The notes beneath the pieces are model-generated. The model was not told the DNA's origin. It did no database searches and saw only the letters and a program-made list of their open reading frames with translations. 64,000 bases of DNA, from positions 1,240,001-1,304,000 of the forward strand of contig NC_057379.1 in NCBI RefSeq assembly GCF_016906535.1, written 5' to 3'. The stretch comes from Rhizoctonia solani (taxonomy: Eukaryota; Basidiomycota; Agaricomycetes; Cantharellales; Ceratobasidiaceae). The position numbers were made by a program, and so were the translations under genes. This document shows, one piece after another, positions 11,481 to 25,429 of the stretch (position 1 is its first letter; every line of letters begins with the position of its first letter).

Positions 11481-14400
11481 ACCTAGAATTTGGTTCCATG
11501 TGCTGGCCTCTCTACCCCCGCGTGTTATCGTACACGGATGGCCCAGGAATTCGTCAAACTGCACCCTATTCAGGCGTTTTTTTTTCCCTTTGGGCAAAGC
11601 GCAGGGTTTTATGCGGATTTTCATTTCGTACATAATGTGGACCCACATCATACCCCTCAGCTCACTGTTGATTGCTTTGCAAGAAACCACCGAATACCCC
11701 TATCCATGCTTTCTTCATCGGCTTGATCCCCCACGCCCTAGTGGCCCAGTCCCCCCCCCCCCTTCGAGTCCCATCCTAGGGTGCTGATCCCCACACCCCA
11801 CACTCCTCTGCCCCTCCCTCCCCCACTTTCCCCTCAATTCGGGTATAAAAGTTCCTTTCTCCCAAGGCTATCTCTCACGGATTAACCACATGGATTGATG
11901 GAGTTGGGGATATAGGTGGCTTTCAGACCACGTGTGGCGCAGGAGACTGGGGCTGTTCTGCTATTGCGATCCCTTGGGCTATGTTTGCTTTTCTACCAAT
12001 CGGATTGCTTGGGAGTGATAAGCTTTTCCGATTGGTCGCATTTGTCCATTTGGGTTCCAATTCTTGTAGCCAAATGCCCAAGAGTTTAGCTAAAGCTTCA
12101 ATCTTCCTATCGGAAGATCTTGAACACTCGCTCACACTGCGTTTCTGCAGTAGTTTCTTTTCTGCTTCTTACCTTGTTGATTTCTCAACCTTCTTGCTCT
12201 TGACATTAACACAAAAACTAACCATTTGGTTTTCGTTTTACTTAGACTCGAAAGGATCCGACGAGTTGGATTGAGCAGCAACGCCGTTCCTAAGGGCTCA
12301 AGCCGGGTACGGGCCGTCCGGAAGCGAGGATGGCTGCCTTCTTCGCTGCGCAGCGCCAATACCGAGGGTTTGGGAACCGGGTGGACTGGAAGGGAATACC
12401 ACAGCTGGGCTCGGCCGCTTGGACATGGTCATTGAAAAAACCTATGAGACTGGGGCTGAGTGCTGACATGGGAATAACTAGATTACTTGGTAATCGGGTG
12501 GTGAGTACGGGATCCAATGCAACTTTTGTAATATATTTGATAGAGTAGATCATTCCCCATTCAATTAACTATGCTTTCACCCAAGAGATATCACATCAGT
12601 AAGGTTAAATCATTATAGCGGGACCAGAAGATCTTCAGTTTCCTTTGGGATCAGTTGTATTCGGAAGTTCGAAGGTCAACACGTACACTGGCGGGAATAA
12701 AAAAAAATAAACCAACTTCAAAACCACAGATTCACCGAACAAAAGGCTGTAATCGGTAATAGCGTTATCATGTACAAATCATCGGTCATTTGGGTATGAT
12801 TATACTTAGGGGCAATGTAGCAACGAATCGTATCCTCGGTCAGATCATAAAATGATCTCAAGTACACCACGCAGACCCCGCATTGACTGATAAGAATACG
12901 TCAGTCTTGTGGGGTAGCGAGCGCATCCTGTGTCCCATGCGGACCAGCCAGCCGAATGTTGGCTACCTCGGAGCGAGCTTCCGAGATGTTCGTTTAAGTA
13001 TCGTTGAGGCTGAGGTACGTCACAGAGTCAGCGGACATCAGTTGCTTGGGATAATCCCCAAATATTAACATTTACTACCTTCGAGCAATGTGTGGACTGC
13101 CGTGTTTGAACTGGCTTTCTCCACTGAAATTGTTAAAGGGCTTGGCGGTGTGTGGGGTTAACCGGTTGTTGACTTCCCCGCATCCAGGGAAGTCAGCTGA
13201 CGTGGGTGGGGTAGCGGAAATCTACCACTGATGTGCCTAAAATAAACTAAGCTACTTCCTGGATCATGTATGCGCTACACATTTACCAGCATATCTGCAC
13301 AGGAGTTTGTGGTATACAAGTTCTAAGGTATTGGTTGTAGTCAGCATGTGATGTTCTGCGCCTGAAATTTGGTTGGTAAATTCATTCGTCAAGGGAACAG
13401 GTGCTAGTGCCTGTTTCTAGGAAAGCACATGACACCTGACGTACCTCTTGTTTTGCCTTACAAGTGCTTGCCCTGTTCAGGATTCTCTTCTTTTCTTTTC
13501 CCTCCCACTTATTCTCGGACGTTAGGAACTCCATCGACGTCAAGTGGCAAGAGTTTGGCAATGGCGCGACTAATCTATCGATCGACCAGACAAGCCCACT
13601 TCGGCGAGGTTGCCGCCAACATCCACAGAAGGTCTTTGGACATACCGTGCCAGTATTTCAAAACTATGTATTGGCGTTGTCGTGGGTCTTGCTGCAATAC
13701 CTGCTGGTATGTGTCTGATGGGGTTGCCTGCATCAGCTGACACAGAAAGATTGCTGGGCTCAGATTTCTCTTCAACATGTTGATATGCATAGGCTGATGA
13801 CATTGTGCTGTCATAGGCTAGTGACCTGATTGTAGTAATAAGCACCCGGTTCATCATGGAGACCATGGCCCACAGAATTTGTTCTAAAGGAGACAAATCA
13901 TACTAACGCAGGTCTTGCTGGCTCTGTCCACCTGCGGATCCGGGGAGCCAAACCACCCCCACCCCCACACCCCTTGATACTACTGCGCTTGTTACTGCTC
14001 CCTCGAGCTCGTGCCTATGTCCTGAGTCGCTGTATATCTATATACTTACTCTCCGACCCTCGACAATATCATGTTCCTCAATATGCAACCAAAAAAAGAC
14101 GTTTATGACTACGGTTCGTCTATCACTCGGAGTTCCTGTATTTCGATAACTTCCCATTCGATACGTCGAACTGGAACTCCATTGTTATGGCCTTGACTCT
14201 GGGTAAAGCGCTACATGTTGTATTCGTTAGCCTTGAGCTGGTCTCTTTCGTAAGTGGTGGGGATTAATCTAAAATAACCATGAGCAGCTCCCAGGTCACT
14301 AGAAATACTCGAAAGCATAGTCTGGAAGATTTTACTACAAGTCGTAGGAGCTTTGCTTGTTTGTCCCGACACGACCGTTCATGGTCACAGCGCAGAATCA

Positions 14401-15324
14401 CAAAAACCTCCCTTTCTGAGTTGAGCTATCATTAGCCTATTGGCTTCTTTGACCTCTGACTTTAAGCACCTTATGGGCTCGACGAAGTAAACTGACTTCG
14501 TGAGACGATGGTTTTCGAGAACTCAGGACTTACGAGATTGGATTTGGTAGAGGACCTGAAAGATAAGCATAAGAAACCCATTGAATAAGGATGGCTGCCT
14601 ATTGAGCAGTGTACATATCGTTTGCCATTCAAGCTTTCAACCTTGGTGAGCACGTCCGGCGCTTTTGTGAGCTTTTCTTGCGAACAGGAAATTTGAGCAT
14701 AAGCGATTACGATATACTCTTATTGTAGACCACGCACGCACATTCTATCCATATACCAACGAAGCTATTATTCCACATGTATATGAACATCAGTGCTATC
14801 GCGCTCACACACTCAGATGAGAGCATAAACTGCTCATCCCACCTTCCTAACTGCTTAAACAAAACTCTGCTTATGTAGGTTGGACCAGCCGGCTTTTCGG
14901 GTAATTAACTTGAAAGTTCGATCAAATGCCAATACTTTCGTTAGGTGAGAAAAAATGAAATAAATGAGAAGCCCGTCAGTGAGAGAGTTAGGGCGATGGC
15001 TTGGTCTTCAGAGAGGGCGAAGGTATTCCCATAGTGTCTCTAGTGCTCAACAAGTAGCTCAGGAGAAGGGGGTTTCTGACACATTGAGCCCAATTTTGCT
15101 CGGTAAGCCACTCATATGAGACAATATGGCCGACTGAACGATGGCAATCACGAGTTTGTATATGATGTAAACACTCTATAGCTTGTACGAAAACGTATAT
15201 ATGAACTTGGAGTCGTTGATGGTCCTGTACAGTTTGACAGTCTCAATTTAATCACGTGCTGCGAAATTTACTCCATTCGACCGCCTAAAACTGCAGTCTC
15301 TGGTCTCTCTCCACACTATACGAA
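11481..15324. other. Long spacer, no recognised gene; poly-C run and a TATA-like site
   Basis: Holds a run of twelve C at 11751-11762 in a pyrimidine-rich stretch, then TATAAAA at 11844-11850 followed by another CT-rich stretch, which looks like a fungal core promoter. Plus-strand reading frames downstream (11981-12274 and 12330-12548) match nothing I know. Between about 12550 and 15240 I see no credible exon. The end of the region is the promoter of the CTP synthase gene. Confidence 0.35.
11844..11850 (+). promoter_or_regulatory. Candidate TATA box
   Basis: TATAAAA flanked by pyrimidine-rich DNA, about 40 bp before an ATG whose frame closes at once. It could serve an unrecognised spliced gene at about 11.9-12.5 kb. 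Confidence 0.3.
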
Positions 15325-17892
15325 ATGACCAAGTACATTCTAGTTTCTGGTGGTGTAGTAAGCGGTATAGGCAAGGGGGTAATAGGTATGATCTTCGTGA
15401 ATTGTTCTTTATCCAAGGTTGTACTGACATGGTGGTGCTGATAAAAGCTTCATCGACGGGTTTACTGTTGAAAACGACGGGTCTGAAGGTCACTTCTATT
15501 AAAATTGACCCATATATGAACATCGATGCTGGAACAATGGCCCCGACAGAACATGGTATGGCCCTTTGAATTACCTTTCTCGGCGTATATTCATCTGTAT
15601 CGTTAGGGGAGGTGTATGTGCTCAATGATGGAGGAGAGGTTGATCTTGATCTGGGAAACTATGAGAGATACCTCAATGTCACGCTCTCTCGGGACAATAA
15701 CTTAACGACTGGCAAGATTTACCGGGAAGTTATCGAGAAAGAGGTTGGTATGCTATCACTTGTAGTACTATGCGCTGTATACTGAAGTAGCAGTACAGCG
15801 ACGAGGTGACTACCTAGGCAAGACGGTACAAGTATGTTGAATAGACCTAATTCGGGTGTCATGGATGAGCTAATCCATTGAAAGATCATCCCTCATATAA
15901 CAACTGCCATCCAAGACTGGATCGAACGTGTTTCCAAGGTTCCGGTTGATGACACTGGCGAAGAGCCTGATGTGTGTATTGTCGAAGTGCGTATTCCAGC
16001 TAGCCCTTTTATTAACTACAGATATTTAACAACCTCGTAGCTTGGAGGTACGGTTGGAGATATCGAGTCGGCTCCTTTTATCGAGGCTATGCGTCAATTT
16101 CAATTCCGCGTCGGGCATGCTAATTTTGCCCTCATCCATGTTAGCTTGGTCCCAGACATGCATGGAGAGCAGAAGACGAAACCAACCCAAGCGACGATTC
16201 GTGATTTGCGTGGATTGGGTCTGTTGCCGGATCTGGTGCGTCTGCGATGCCCATCTGTGAAGTGTAGCGGGAATTAATTTGGTGGTTCTCTTTGGACTAG
16301 GTGCGTTCTCCATTAAAATACCTAATCTCTCTCGGATTAGACTCATCGTATTATCCCGTTAGATTGCTACTCGGCTCGTATCAGCACAACCTCTTGATGC
16401 GGCGACTAAATCAAAAATTTCCATGTTTTGTCATGTTGCTCCTGAGCAGGTGGTCGGGGTTCACGATTTATCCTCAGTTTATCATGTACCCCTCCTCCTA
16501 GAGTCGCAAGGTAGGAGCTTGCTCGAAAGGACGGACATACCATAGCTGATAGTTGAGTCAGGGATTATCCAATTTTTGCAGAAACGTTTGGACTTGCTTT
16601 CCGTCCGTATTCCACCCGCGTTAGTTGAGAAAGGACACGATTTGGCCAACAGGTGGAAGATTCTGACCCAGACGTAAGTCTTGAGTTTGACAAATTGTGA
16701 TTAATATGCCTTGACCATGTTCTACCCTAGGCAAGAGCGTTTATTTGATACCGTTACTATTGTTTTGGTTGGAAAATATACGGCTCTGAAGGACTCTTAC
16801 ATGTCTGTCACGAAGTCCCTCGAGCATTCTGCATTTAGATGTCATCGGAAACTTATTCTTACTGTGAGTTTATCATTGTGGGAGTTAGTACGCCAAAATC
16901 TGACCTTGAAATGTTGCTCAGTGGGTGGAATCCTCCGACCTTGAGCCCGAAACACTTGAGAGCAACCCAGTAAGATATCATGATGCATGGAGGGCACTGG
17001 TTGGCGCTCAGTGAGTGAAGATCTTTTCCCTCGTCGCTTGATGCCGACTTCTAATTGATTGACGAAAGGGGTATCCTGGTTCCTGGTGGATTTGGTTCAC
17101 GTGGGACGGAAGGCATGGTGTTAGCTATCAAGTGGGCTCGAGAGCAAAAAGTTCCATTCCTCGGGATTTGCCTCGGCTTCCAGATGGCCGTTGTCGAGTG
17201 GGCGAGAAACATCCTAGGTCTTCAGAGTACGTCATTTGAAAGCTCTCACGTGTCTTTCCGGTTATTAAAATGTCAGCTTCAGACGCATGCTCTGCTGAGA
17301 TTGACGAGACCACGCCCCATCCCGTCATCGTATATATGCCGGAGATCTCCAAGACCCATCTGGGAGGAACCATGCGGCTGGGGCTGCGACCCACGCTCTT
17401 CAACCAAGACAGCGCGTCGTGGTCCAGAGCACGTGCCTTGTACGGTGGAGCGGATACTATCTGGGAAAGACATAGGCACCGGTACGAAGTCGGACCCGCG
17501 TATGTGGATCGGATTGCCGAGAGTGGGTTGGAGTTTATTGGCAAGGACGAAGCTGGTGTTCGGATGCAGATTTTGGAGCTGAGAGGTAATGGCTATATAC
17601 CAATCGATTCTGGCTTCTTTTTAACTTGGTTCCTATTTCAGATCATCCCTACTTTGTTGGGCTGCAAGCTCATCCAGAATTCTGCACCCGCCCACTGAAT
17701 CCATCGCCTCCCTTCCTAGGGCTTGTGGCGGCAGCATCCGGGAAGGAAGTGTTACGGGAACAAATCCAGAACCAACGAAACTACGTGAGCCCACATCCAG
17801 TCTCAGCTCAGGTGTTAGAATACACACCTACCGTACGAGAGGCGGGATGCAACATTGGAGGATCGGAGACCCCGAGGGTCATTCAAGATTAA
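15325..17892 (+). CDS. URA7: CTP synthase (spliced)
   Basis: Makes CTP from UTP, ATP and glutamine, the last step of pyrimidine nucleotide synthesis. From the ATG at 15325 the product starts [20 protein letters not shown], the synthetase-domain P-loop region. Splicing at 15386 joins KGVI to [10 protein letters not shown]. Later exons encode [41 protein letters not shown] and the Walker-like support loops of the amidoligase domain. After a linker the glutamine amidotransferase domain begins: [31 protein letters not shown], the nucleophile loop [19 protein letters not shown] (Cys in GICLG), and the catalytic His and Glu in LQAHPEF (about 17670-17690). The stop is at 17890-17892. Both domains look complete and length is normal for the fungal enzyme. 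There are about ten exons with short introns. Confidence 0.95.
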
Positions 17893-18812
17893 TGAAAACG
17901 TAGTGTGGAACCACGGGTCGTTTTTGAGTAGACCGTCAAGCCTGTCCGTAAATTTATTGTGAACGATTGTTACTTTTTGAATAACTCAGCTCGAGTCGTA
18001 CCACAAGCCATACATGAACTTGGATCAAGGAGAGACTGGAGTTTCCATACCATAGGGTCAAGAGGTAACGACGATGAGGATGCTCAAAGCAGGGAAGAAT
18101 TAACCTTGCCTTGCTTGCCGTTCATAGGCGTGGTGTGCCTCGCTTATTATATCTGAGACTCTCCCATGGGTATAATGAATCCAATTACCACAAGTTTGCT
18201 TGAACTCGTAATGAGGTGTGTATGGTTGACACGTATGTCAGCGAATGGAATCCACGATTGTGGCGTAGCAAACTGCCGAGGGAAGTTCATATCTCGATTC
18301 CGCCCTCACGAGTCGCGAGTTGCGACGCTTCTCGCGTAATATCATCACTGATATACCAACACCAGACAGTGCACCAGAATGGACGCGGTGGGCGCATACA
18401 CAGGCTTCGAATTCGCATTTCAGTCCGAGCCGAAGTGCTAATTCATACGCGGTAGGGTCAGATGTGCGGCGATTCAATAATCATGATGTGCTATTGGATG
18501 GACTGTTCTAGCATGCGTTCATCTGACTTGTAAACAGTCCTCGTGTTCGCGGCAATCTACTTTATACGTGGTCCTTTAGTTCGTAAGTACCCAAATTTCA
18601 TTTGTCCAATAGAGTCTTCAATTTGATATCCTATTGATGTCTTTGCCTGTGGATGAGCGAGACCATGATAGCGTCTGGGCTCAGGCGAATCAGAGAAAAT
18701 TCGATTGAAATTGCAGGTAGATGAGAGCGTGCGAAATGACACGTGACCGTCCGATAGGTCCGATGATGGCCAGATATGATCCCCCTCGAAAAAAAAAGTA
18801 CATTTGATCGAG
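17893..18812. other. Intergenic region and SHMT promoter
   Basis: No gene seen. The final part, with an A-run at 18789-18797 just before the SHMT start, is the likely promoter and leader of that gene. Confidence 0.4.
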
Positions 18813-20649
18813 ATGTTTGGTCTACGCGCAACCCGCTCCTTGACTCCACTTGCCCTCCGCTCGACTTTCTCCCTTCGACTCCGTACAATGGCCTCTATCC
18901 CCGCACCCACCGATTTTAACAAAGACTTGTACGCGCCTCTCTCTGAGGTCGATCCAGAGATCCAAAACATCATCGACAAGGAGACATGGCGCCAGTTTTC
19001 TGGGCTCGAGCTCATCGCCTCTGAGGTGCGCTCATGTTATTCTGCACGAGCAAACGAAAACTTACACGTCTCCAGAACTTGACGAGCTTGGCAACCATGC
19101 AAGCGAACGGCTCGATCCTCACTAACAAGTACTCCGAGGGCCTGCCCGGTGCTCGATACTACGGCGGTAACGAGGTGAGTCATACGACTAAATTTTTCTT
19201 TTCAAGTCTCTGAAGCCCTCTTCAGCACATCGACGAACTCGAACGCCTTTGCCAACAACGTGCCCTCAAGGCTTTCAACCTCGATCCCGCCGTATGGGGC
19301 GTGAACGTACAGCCATACTCTGGCAGTGTGCGTGGCATCGGTGCTAATACTTCTACTCATACTCACTATATGATGTCTAGACCGCCAACTTTGCCGCTTT
19401 CACTGCCCTCATTCAACCTCAAGATCGTATCATGGGCCTTGGACTCCCCGATGGTGGCCATCTCACCCATGGTTACTATACGCAAAGAAAAAGATCTCTG
19501 CCTCTTCGATTTACTTCCAGTCCTTCCCTTACGGTCTCGAACCCTCGACCCAGCTCATCGACTACAACACCCTCGAGTCCCAAGCCCGGCTGTTCAAGCC
19601 TCGTCTCATCGTCTGTGGCGCTAGCGCATATCCCCGTGATTGGGAATATGATCGTCTCAAGAAAGTTTGCGATGAACATAGTGCCTGGTTGATGGCCGAT
19701 ATTGCACACACGAGCGGCCTCGTCGCTGCCCAAGAACTCAAAAACCCCTTCGAGTACTGCGATGTGGTTACTACGACCACACACAAGACCCTTCGCGGAC
19801 CTCGCGCCGGTCTCATCTTCTTTAGGAAGGATAACGCATATGCAAAGGATATCGAGGCGCGCGTCAACAATGCTGTATTCCCCGCTTGTCAAGGTGGCCC
19901 ACACAACAATGTGCGTTGAATTCGCTTTATGCATCGAATATATTGACTAATTCTATTCAATTCCATTAGACGATCGCAGCTATTGCTACAGCTCTCAAGC
20001 AGGTTGCTACTCCAGCCTTCAAGGAGTACGCCAAACAGGTCATCGCCAACGCTCGCGTTCTTGGTCAAGAACTTGTTTCCAAGAATTACAAGCTCCAAAC
20101 CTCGGGTACCGATAACCACCTTGTACTATGGGATCTCCGCCCCCTTGGTCTCACTGGCAGCAAAGTGGAGAAAGTGTGCGATTTGGTCCATATTACCATT
20201 AACAGTACGTAATTTCCTTGTCCTAGACCATGCATGGATAACAGTTGACCACTTGCACAAATTTAGAGAACGCAGTTTCTGGTGACAAATCCGCTCAAGT
20301 ACCTGGTGGAATCCGCCTCGGTACGAGTGCGCTGACATCCCGCTCTATGAAAGAGGAAGACATCAAGCAGGTTGCTGAGTTTTTGCACCGCGCTGTTCAA
20401 TTGTCCCTGGCGCTCCAGAAGCAAGCCGGAAGCAAATTGTTGAAGGTTCGTGACACCAGGTCTTTTGAACGTCTTTTCTGGTGCTCATCAATCTCTTAGG
20501 ATTTCGAGCGTGCCGCTTCCGAAGGCCAGGGCAAGGCCGACGTCGAGGCTCTCCGGAAAGACGTGCAGGAATTTGCCCGTCGCTGGCCTTTGCCAGGAGT
20601 TGACGTTAACAACCTTACTCGTCCAGAGGGAATACCCGAGGGTCATTAG
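18813..20649 (+). CDS. SHM1: Serine hydroxymethyltransferase, with mitochondrial and internal starts
   Basis: PLP enzyme that converts serine and tetrahydrofolate to glycine and 5,10-methylene-THF. The exons give [13 protein letters not shown], the [18 protein letters not shown] substrate loop, [23 protein letters not shown] and the PLP-lysine motif [14 protein letters not shown] (about 19770-19815). Then come [34 protein letters not shown] and [13 protein letters not shown] near the end. The stop TAG is at 20647-20649. The first ATG (18813) encodes a 25-residue leader rich in Arg, Ser, Thr and Leu with no acidic residue near its start, like a mitochondrial presequence. A second in-frame ATG at 18888 would give the cytosolic-type start ([10 protein letters not shown]). 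One gene may therefore make both forms. Six or so short introns; all catalytic blocks are present. Confidence 0.95.
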
Positions 20650-23025
20650 GTGATCTTGGCTGGCCGTGATCGCTAGTGGATGGTGTCCACATGCAGAGAC
20701 TTGTATGATTATTCGGAGTAAAAGATTCAACGTCCTTGTTTGATTGTATGTAGATTGAATGGGCATTCAACATTGCCCTATAAATTGTATGCTAACCTAG
20801 CACATATAAATATGCTCCGACAAGAGGTTCGATGTGTCTGACCTGCCGCCGTTTGGTCCCCGGATTCAAACACGATGTTTCTAGATTATTGGATCGTCCG
20901 CTTTAATCTCGCCTAACACCTTCAGCATACACGACGCGGCGCATACATTCACTGGACTGACCTTGGAAATCATCAGTACATACCAAGTAGCTTAATTTCA
21001 CACCTTTGTTCCATATTGCCGACCGCGGCGAATTCCGCCTGATGATCCTAACAAAATTTGCTTTTGGCTGATATTCAGAATGTTCTGGAATAGTTAGGTA
21101 TAATGAATAACCTTGCTAGTACTTTGAGCTGGGATATTCGGATGATGGAGCGCCCACCAGCACTTACCACATGGCCCAGCCGCCCCTACAAATGTCTCCC
21201 CCATCTCTTGGAGATATCGTAGCGCTATAGTGGGCCCGCAAATACCTGCGATTATTTGCGTCCTTTCGCTCACCCCTTGACAAGTTGGACGAGTAGCCGT
21301 TATTACAGCGCACAGAATAAAGAGCTCAAGAGCCATTAGCCGATCATACTCCACTTGAATACTCGCCTTTCGTGTGACCATAATTGGTCGGAATCAAAAG
21401 AGGGGAGACTAACTGATGGTTTTGAAAGGCGATACGGTGGCACACATCATAGCGGGACGCAAGCGCGAATCTTCCGCACACAAAACGCCAGGCCCCGTAT
21501 GCGCAGCGCTGGCAAAATCCGATTAGGATTTCCGTGAAGTCGCACCCCCAACTCATTACCGGTACCGTGTATTGCCCACTTGTGGATTCTGGGGTTCCAC
21601 GGTGTGGATGCGGATGCTTAGAAGAACCCGGACGTGGTGCGGATTTTCCGCACTTTGGTGCTCATCGTGCATCAGCCCTGGTCAATTGTAAGCATTCACG
21701 TACTCGTCGCGTGGCGGAGTTTACGTGCTTTTAGTTGACAAGTGGATCGGATATTACTGGCCTACATTAGGATATTGTTAAAGATCCCGTACTTTCATGT
21801 AATGGGGTTGTTGTTCCGCTACTCCGGTGTGGCAACCCGAGTGATTGACATACTACTCGCATGTGGGACATATATGTGACCACACAGTTGGCGGCGGCCA
21901 CTATATAAACATTCGTTTGTCCAACCGGCGTGTTCTTGTCGTGCGTGGAACAAGGTTATTTTCGAAAGCTCACTCGCTTACTCAACCATACTCCAGAACT
22001 CATACAGCTCTAAATATATCTCATCTGTATCGGAAGAATAGGGATTGTGTCAGCCTGAAAACACCAGATCTCGTTGTTAACGATAGGAATTCAGATGGCT
22101 GCCCATAATATACCTCGATATAATTCCACAAATAAGGCACCTGGTACTCCTTCCTCCAAAACCTGCTGATTTCCTCATGCCTTTTCTTTACGCTTGGATT
22201 TTCTCCGCTTCGTCGATCATTCTACGGGTTGTTTCACACCTCCATTATCCTGTGCACTTTCTGAACTTGGCCGAGCCAATATGATGTCGTATGTTGCTTG
22301 TCAAATCTCGGTCTGCTGGCAATAGTCACTCAATTGTGCTCGGGTACGTCCCACAAGTTTGTCCTTAGTCGATCTGGCTGGTCTCGATAGGTTGTTCGAC
22401 TGCTTGTTGGATTGGTACTCAATCCACATCTGAATGAAGACTCTGTATCTGGTTCTCTTGTTTAATACCTCAGAGCGATTCCACTTGGATAAATGGACCT
22501 TTCCTGGGAACTTCGTTCCAGTCGCTTACCACCCCAAACAAAGCGCCCGCTTGTGCTTAATCTGTAAAGGAATCGATTTCAGACTTTTATACTCAATCAT
22601 CGGAGGCAGGCTTTGGCATCTTTATTTGTATTGTTCACTTCGAGTATAACTAAATCGCTGCTGTTTCCTCCGATGATGCATTCTGGTGACTACTAGTGAA
22701 TGCTCTGGGTCATCCGAAATCATTTCTCAGTGACATTCAACTAGTTGAGCGTATCAAATACGACTAGCTAGCTCGTGATTCGATATCGATGATAACTAGG
22801 TTCACAGTGGTGTAAGAACGTAATGGTTTCCAAAGACTTAAAGAGTCATTTGCTTACATAACGATATTTTGTCAACGAATGTCGGGTGGCTGCGGGCCGA
22901 CTCTTGCCCCATCAGTCTGGAACTAATTACAGACGGAGAAGCAACCGGAGAGCGCGGGGCGCCGGTTAGCAGCCCATTAATGTTCTCTTACCTTAGCCAG
23001 CCTCGCCCTTCTTTGCGACCACAAC
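20650..23025. other. Spacer without recognisable gene
   Basis: Short reading frames only, none matching a family I know. A small perfect hairpin (7-bp stem, 3-nt loop) is at 21636-21652. The right end is the promoter side of the esterase gene. Confidence 0.35.
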
Positions 23026-25209
23026 ATGTACCTGGGGGCCCCAGTCTTATTCATTGGTCTATTCCTCTCTTTCGCGAATGGCCGCTCGCTGTCCGTCAAG
23101 CTTCCTGATGCGACTTACTCAGGCTATCACAACTCCACTTCAGGCTTGGATGTTTGGCTGGGGGTCAGGTATGCTGCTCCTCCGGTGGGAGAGTTGAGAT
23201 GGAGAGCCGCACAGTCCATATCGGAAGGAAATGGGGTTATAAATTCCACGACAATGCCTGTTCAGTGCATTCAGTCTCAGGTCAGCAAATTTATCACCGA
23301 ATTCCACTCCGAGGAACATGACTCGTGCTTCACAGGCGGCCTGGAATGCTACCAACATGAGCGAGGATTGCCTGTACCTGAATGTTTACTCACCCCCCAA
23401 TGCTAAAAAACTCCCTGTTCTTGTTTGGGTATGTAGCACGGACTTATTTTAACTGGGGAACAATATTGAACGACCTTTCTAAGATACACGGCGGAAGGTA
23501 AACTTTCAATCTAAACTAATCGTGTGGTAGCTGCTGAAATCGAAGTAATTCCTAGTTGGGATCATAATGGTGTATGTCTCTAAAGTTATTTATTTTCTAA
23601 AATTAACGTCATTATGTAGGCATATCAATTTGATCCAACCCCTTTAATCAATCTTTCTGGGAACAAATTTGTGGCAGTTATCCTTCAATACAGGGTACGA
23701 TTGGACTCTGGTTTATGTTATATAGCATCACTTTGACTCGGTACACTTATCTAGCTCGGGGCTTTTGGTTTCCTATCCGGTTCAGAGAGTATTGCCCAAT
23801 CTAATGGTCTCAATGTAGCCATAACCGGTGGGTGGTCAACCTTCAAAGGATATACGCTAGACATTTTAACCCGATGCTGTTCCAGATGCTCGCTTCGCGC
23901 TTCAATTTGTTCAATCAAACATAGATAAATTCGGTGGCTCGAAGGACGATGTAACTATTTGGGGACAGAGTGTATGCGCTAATAAGGGAGTCTGAGCTAT
24001 CGTCACTCATATCCCACAGTCAGGAGGAGGCACGGTCCTCGAACTTCTGGTACAAGAGGGTCGACTGCAGAAGTCTACTGGATCAAAATATCAAGCCCTT
24101 TTCAAGGCTGCAATCATGAGCTCTCCTTGGTTCCCACCACTTGGGAAATGCAGCAACACTTATTTCAAGGTACGGAAAATCAGCTGAGTATATCAAGGAC
24201 TGATTTTAACCCACTTATTCTGCAGGAGCAATTCAGAAATTTTACTTTGGGGGCCGGTTGCACTCCAAATTCGACAGATGCTAGTGCGCTATCATGTTTA
24301 AGAACAGCGCCGAGTAGCGCACTTCGACAATTGAATTACCAAATGAACAAAGCTCAAAAAGGACATGTCAACTACTGGACAGCATGCTTAGAAGACGATT
24401 CCTCCAAGGATGGGTACTGAAGATGCACCCCATCCAAGCCCTAAAATCCGGAATAGTCGCAGGGTGAGTAGGCACTTCTTAGTTGCTGTAACCAAAAAAA
24501 ATTAAGGTATCCCAGGATTATGTTTTGGCTGGCAGTAATTCTGCAGACGGATCTGCGCCTTCCAATCTGTCCACCCCGACGCTTTTTGAGAGTTTCTTGA
24601 CGACAAACTGGCCGCTCACAGCCGAGCAGGTCACAAAGGTTGCTAGCCTTTATCCAGAAAGTAGGCCAATACCCGCTATCATTATTGATTATATTCGCAT
24701 GAACATTAATCATACTTACAGGTACATTTCCGGACAGCCATGCCAGGGGTGTTTCCGTATACCAAGATGCGGTATTCGCTTGCAGTTCGACCTGGGCCAC
24801 TGCAGCCTTTACAAAAAGGAAAGGAAGTTGGAGGTATTTGTTTGGGATATTGCGTAGGTCACTGTTCAAATTGTCTCTTGGAGGATTATTCATGGTAACC
24901 ACCCGCACTGTCGTAGCGGCCGTCCATGCTCAAGATAACGCATATGAATTCCCGATTTGGTATAACTTCCGCTCCCCAGTTTCACCGAACGTATTTTCCG
25001 CGTTTGGTGGTTCTATAACCAACTTCACGGTCGGGCGAAATCCTAATTCCAAAGCCCTCAACAATACTTGGCTGCAAGCAGGGAGCGGGAGTCAAATTGT
25101 CTTCAATATGACCTCTCCGGCCAATGTCAGTGAGACCTACGACACTGAGTTTTACGCTCCGCCGAGTGGCACGAAAGAGTACGTGCTCAATGCGCCTTCT
25201 TCTCCATAG
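23026..25209 (+). CDS. Secreted type-B carboxylesterase/lipase (spliced)
   Basis: An alpha/beta hydrolase of the cholinesterase/carboxylesterase type that would cleave esters outside the cell. The ATG at 23026 starts a signal peptide (MYLGAPVLFIGLFLSFANG). Then come WLGVRYAAPPVGELRW, the type-B signature EDCLYLNVY (about 23355), VLVWIHGG, VAVILQYRLGAFGFL, and the nucleophile motif FGGSKDDVTIWGQSSG. The last is split by an intron after GQS at about 23970, and the Ser is in GQSSG. SSPWFPPLGKCSNTYF follows at about 24120. The C-terminal part includes VHAQDNAYEFPIWYN (about 24925-24970), where the His is the likely catalytic base. Many N-glycosylation sequons suggest secretion. Odd: around 24400 the plain reading frame stops, and the next clear block (MHPIQALKSGIVAG) is in another frame, so there is either an unrecognised intron or a frameshift. 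Confidence 0.85.
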
Positions 25210-25429
25210 CTTGAGGCTGATACGAGAATTTGTATAGACGATGTGATTTTTGGGCTGATGCTCGACTCTCAGGCGGGTGGTAGCGGCATCTTATGCACAC
25301 ACGCAGTACACAAAGTAACACACAAGCTCAAGGAATGTATTCCGTGCTATGGTATCTAAAAGAAAGCGATAAATATTACATCGTTGTGGAGTTCGTAAAT
25401 GGTTGTTGGTAGCAAGTATCTAGGATAAT

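Noticed and set aside
12290..12553. Overlapping frames on both strands near 12.3-12.55 kb as a gene
   Set aside because: Neither strand shows a recognised motif or convincing splice sites; the TATA-like site upstream is the only support.
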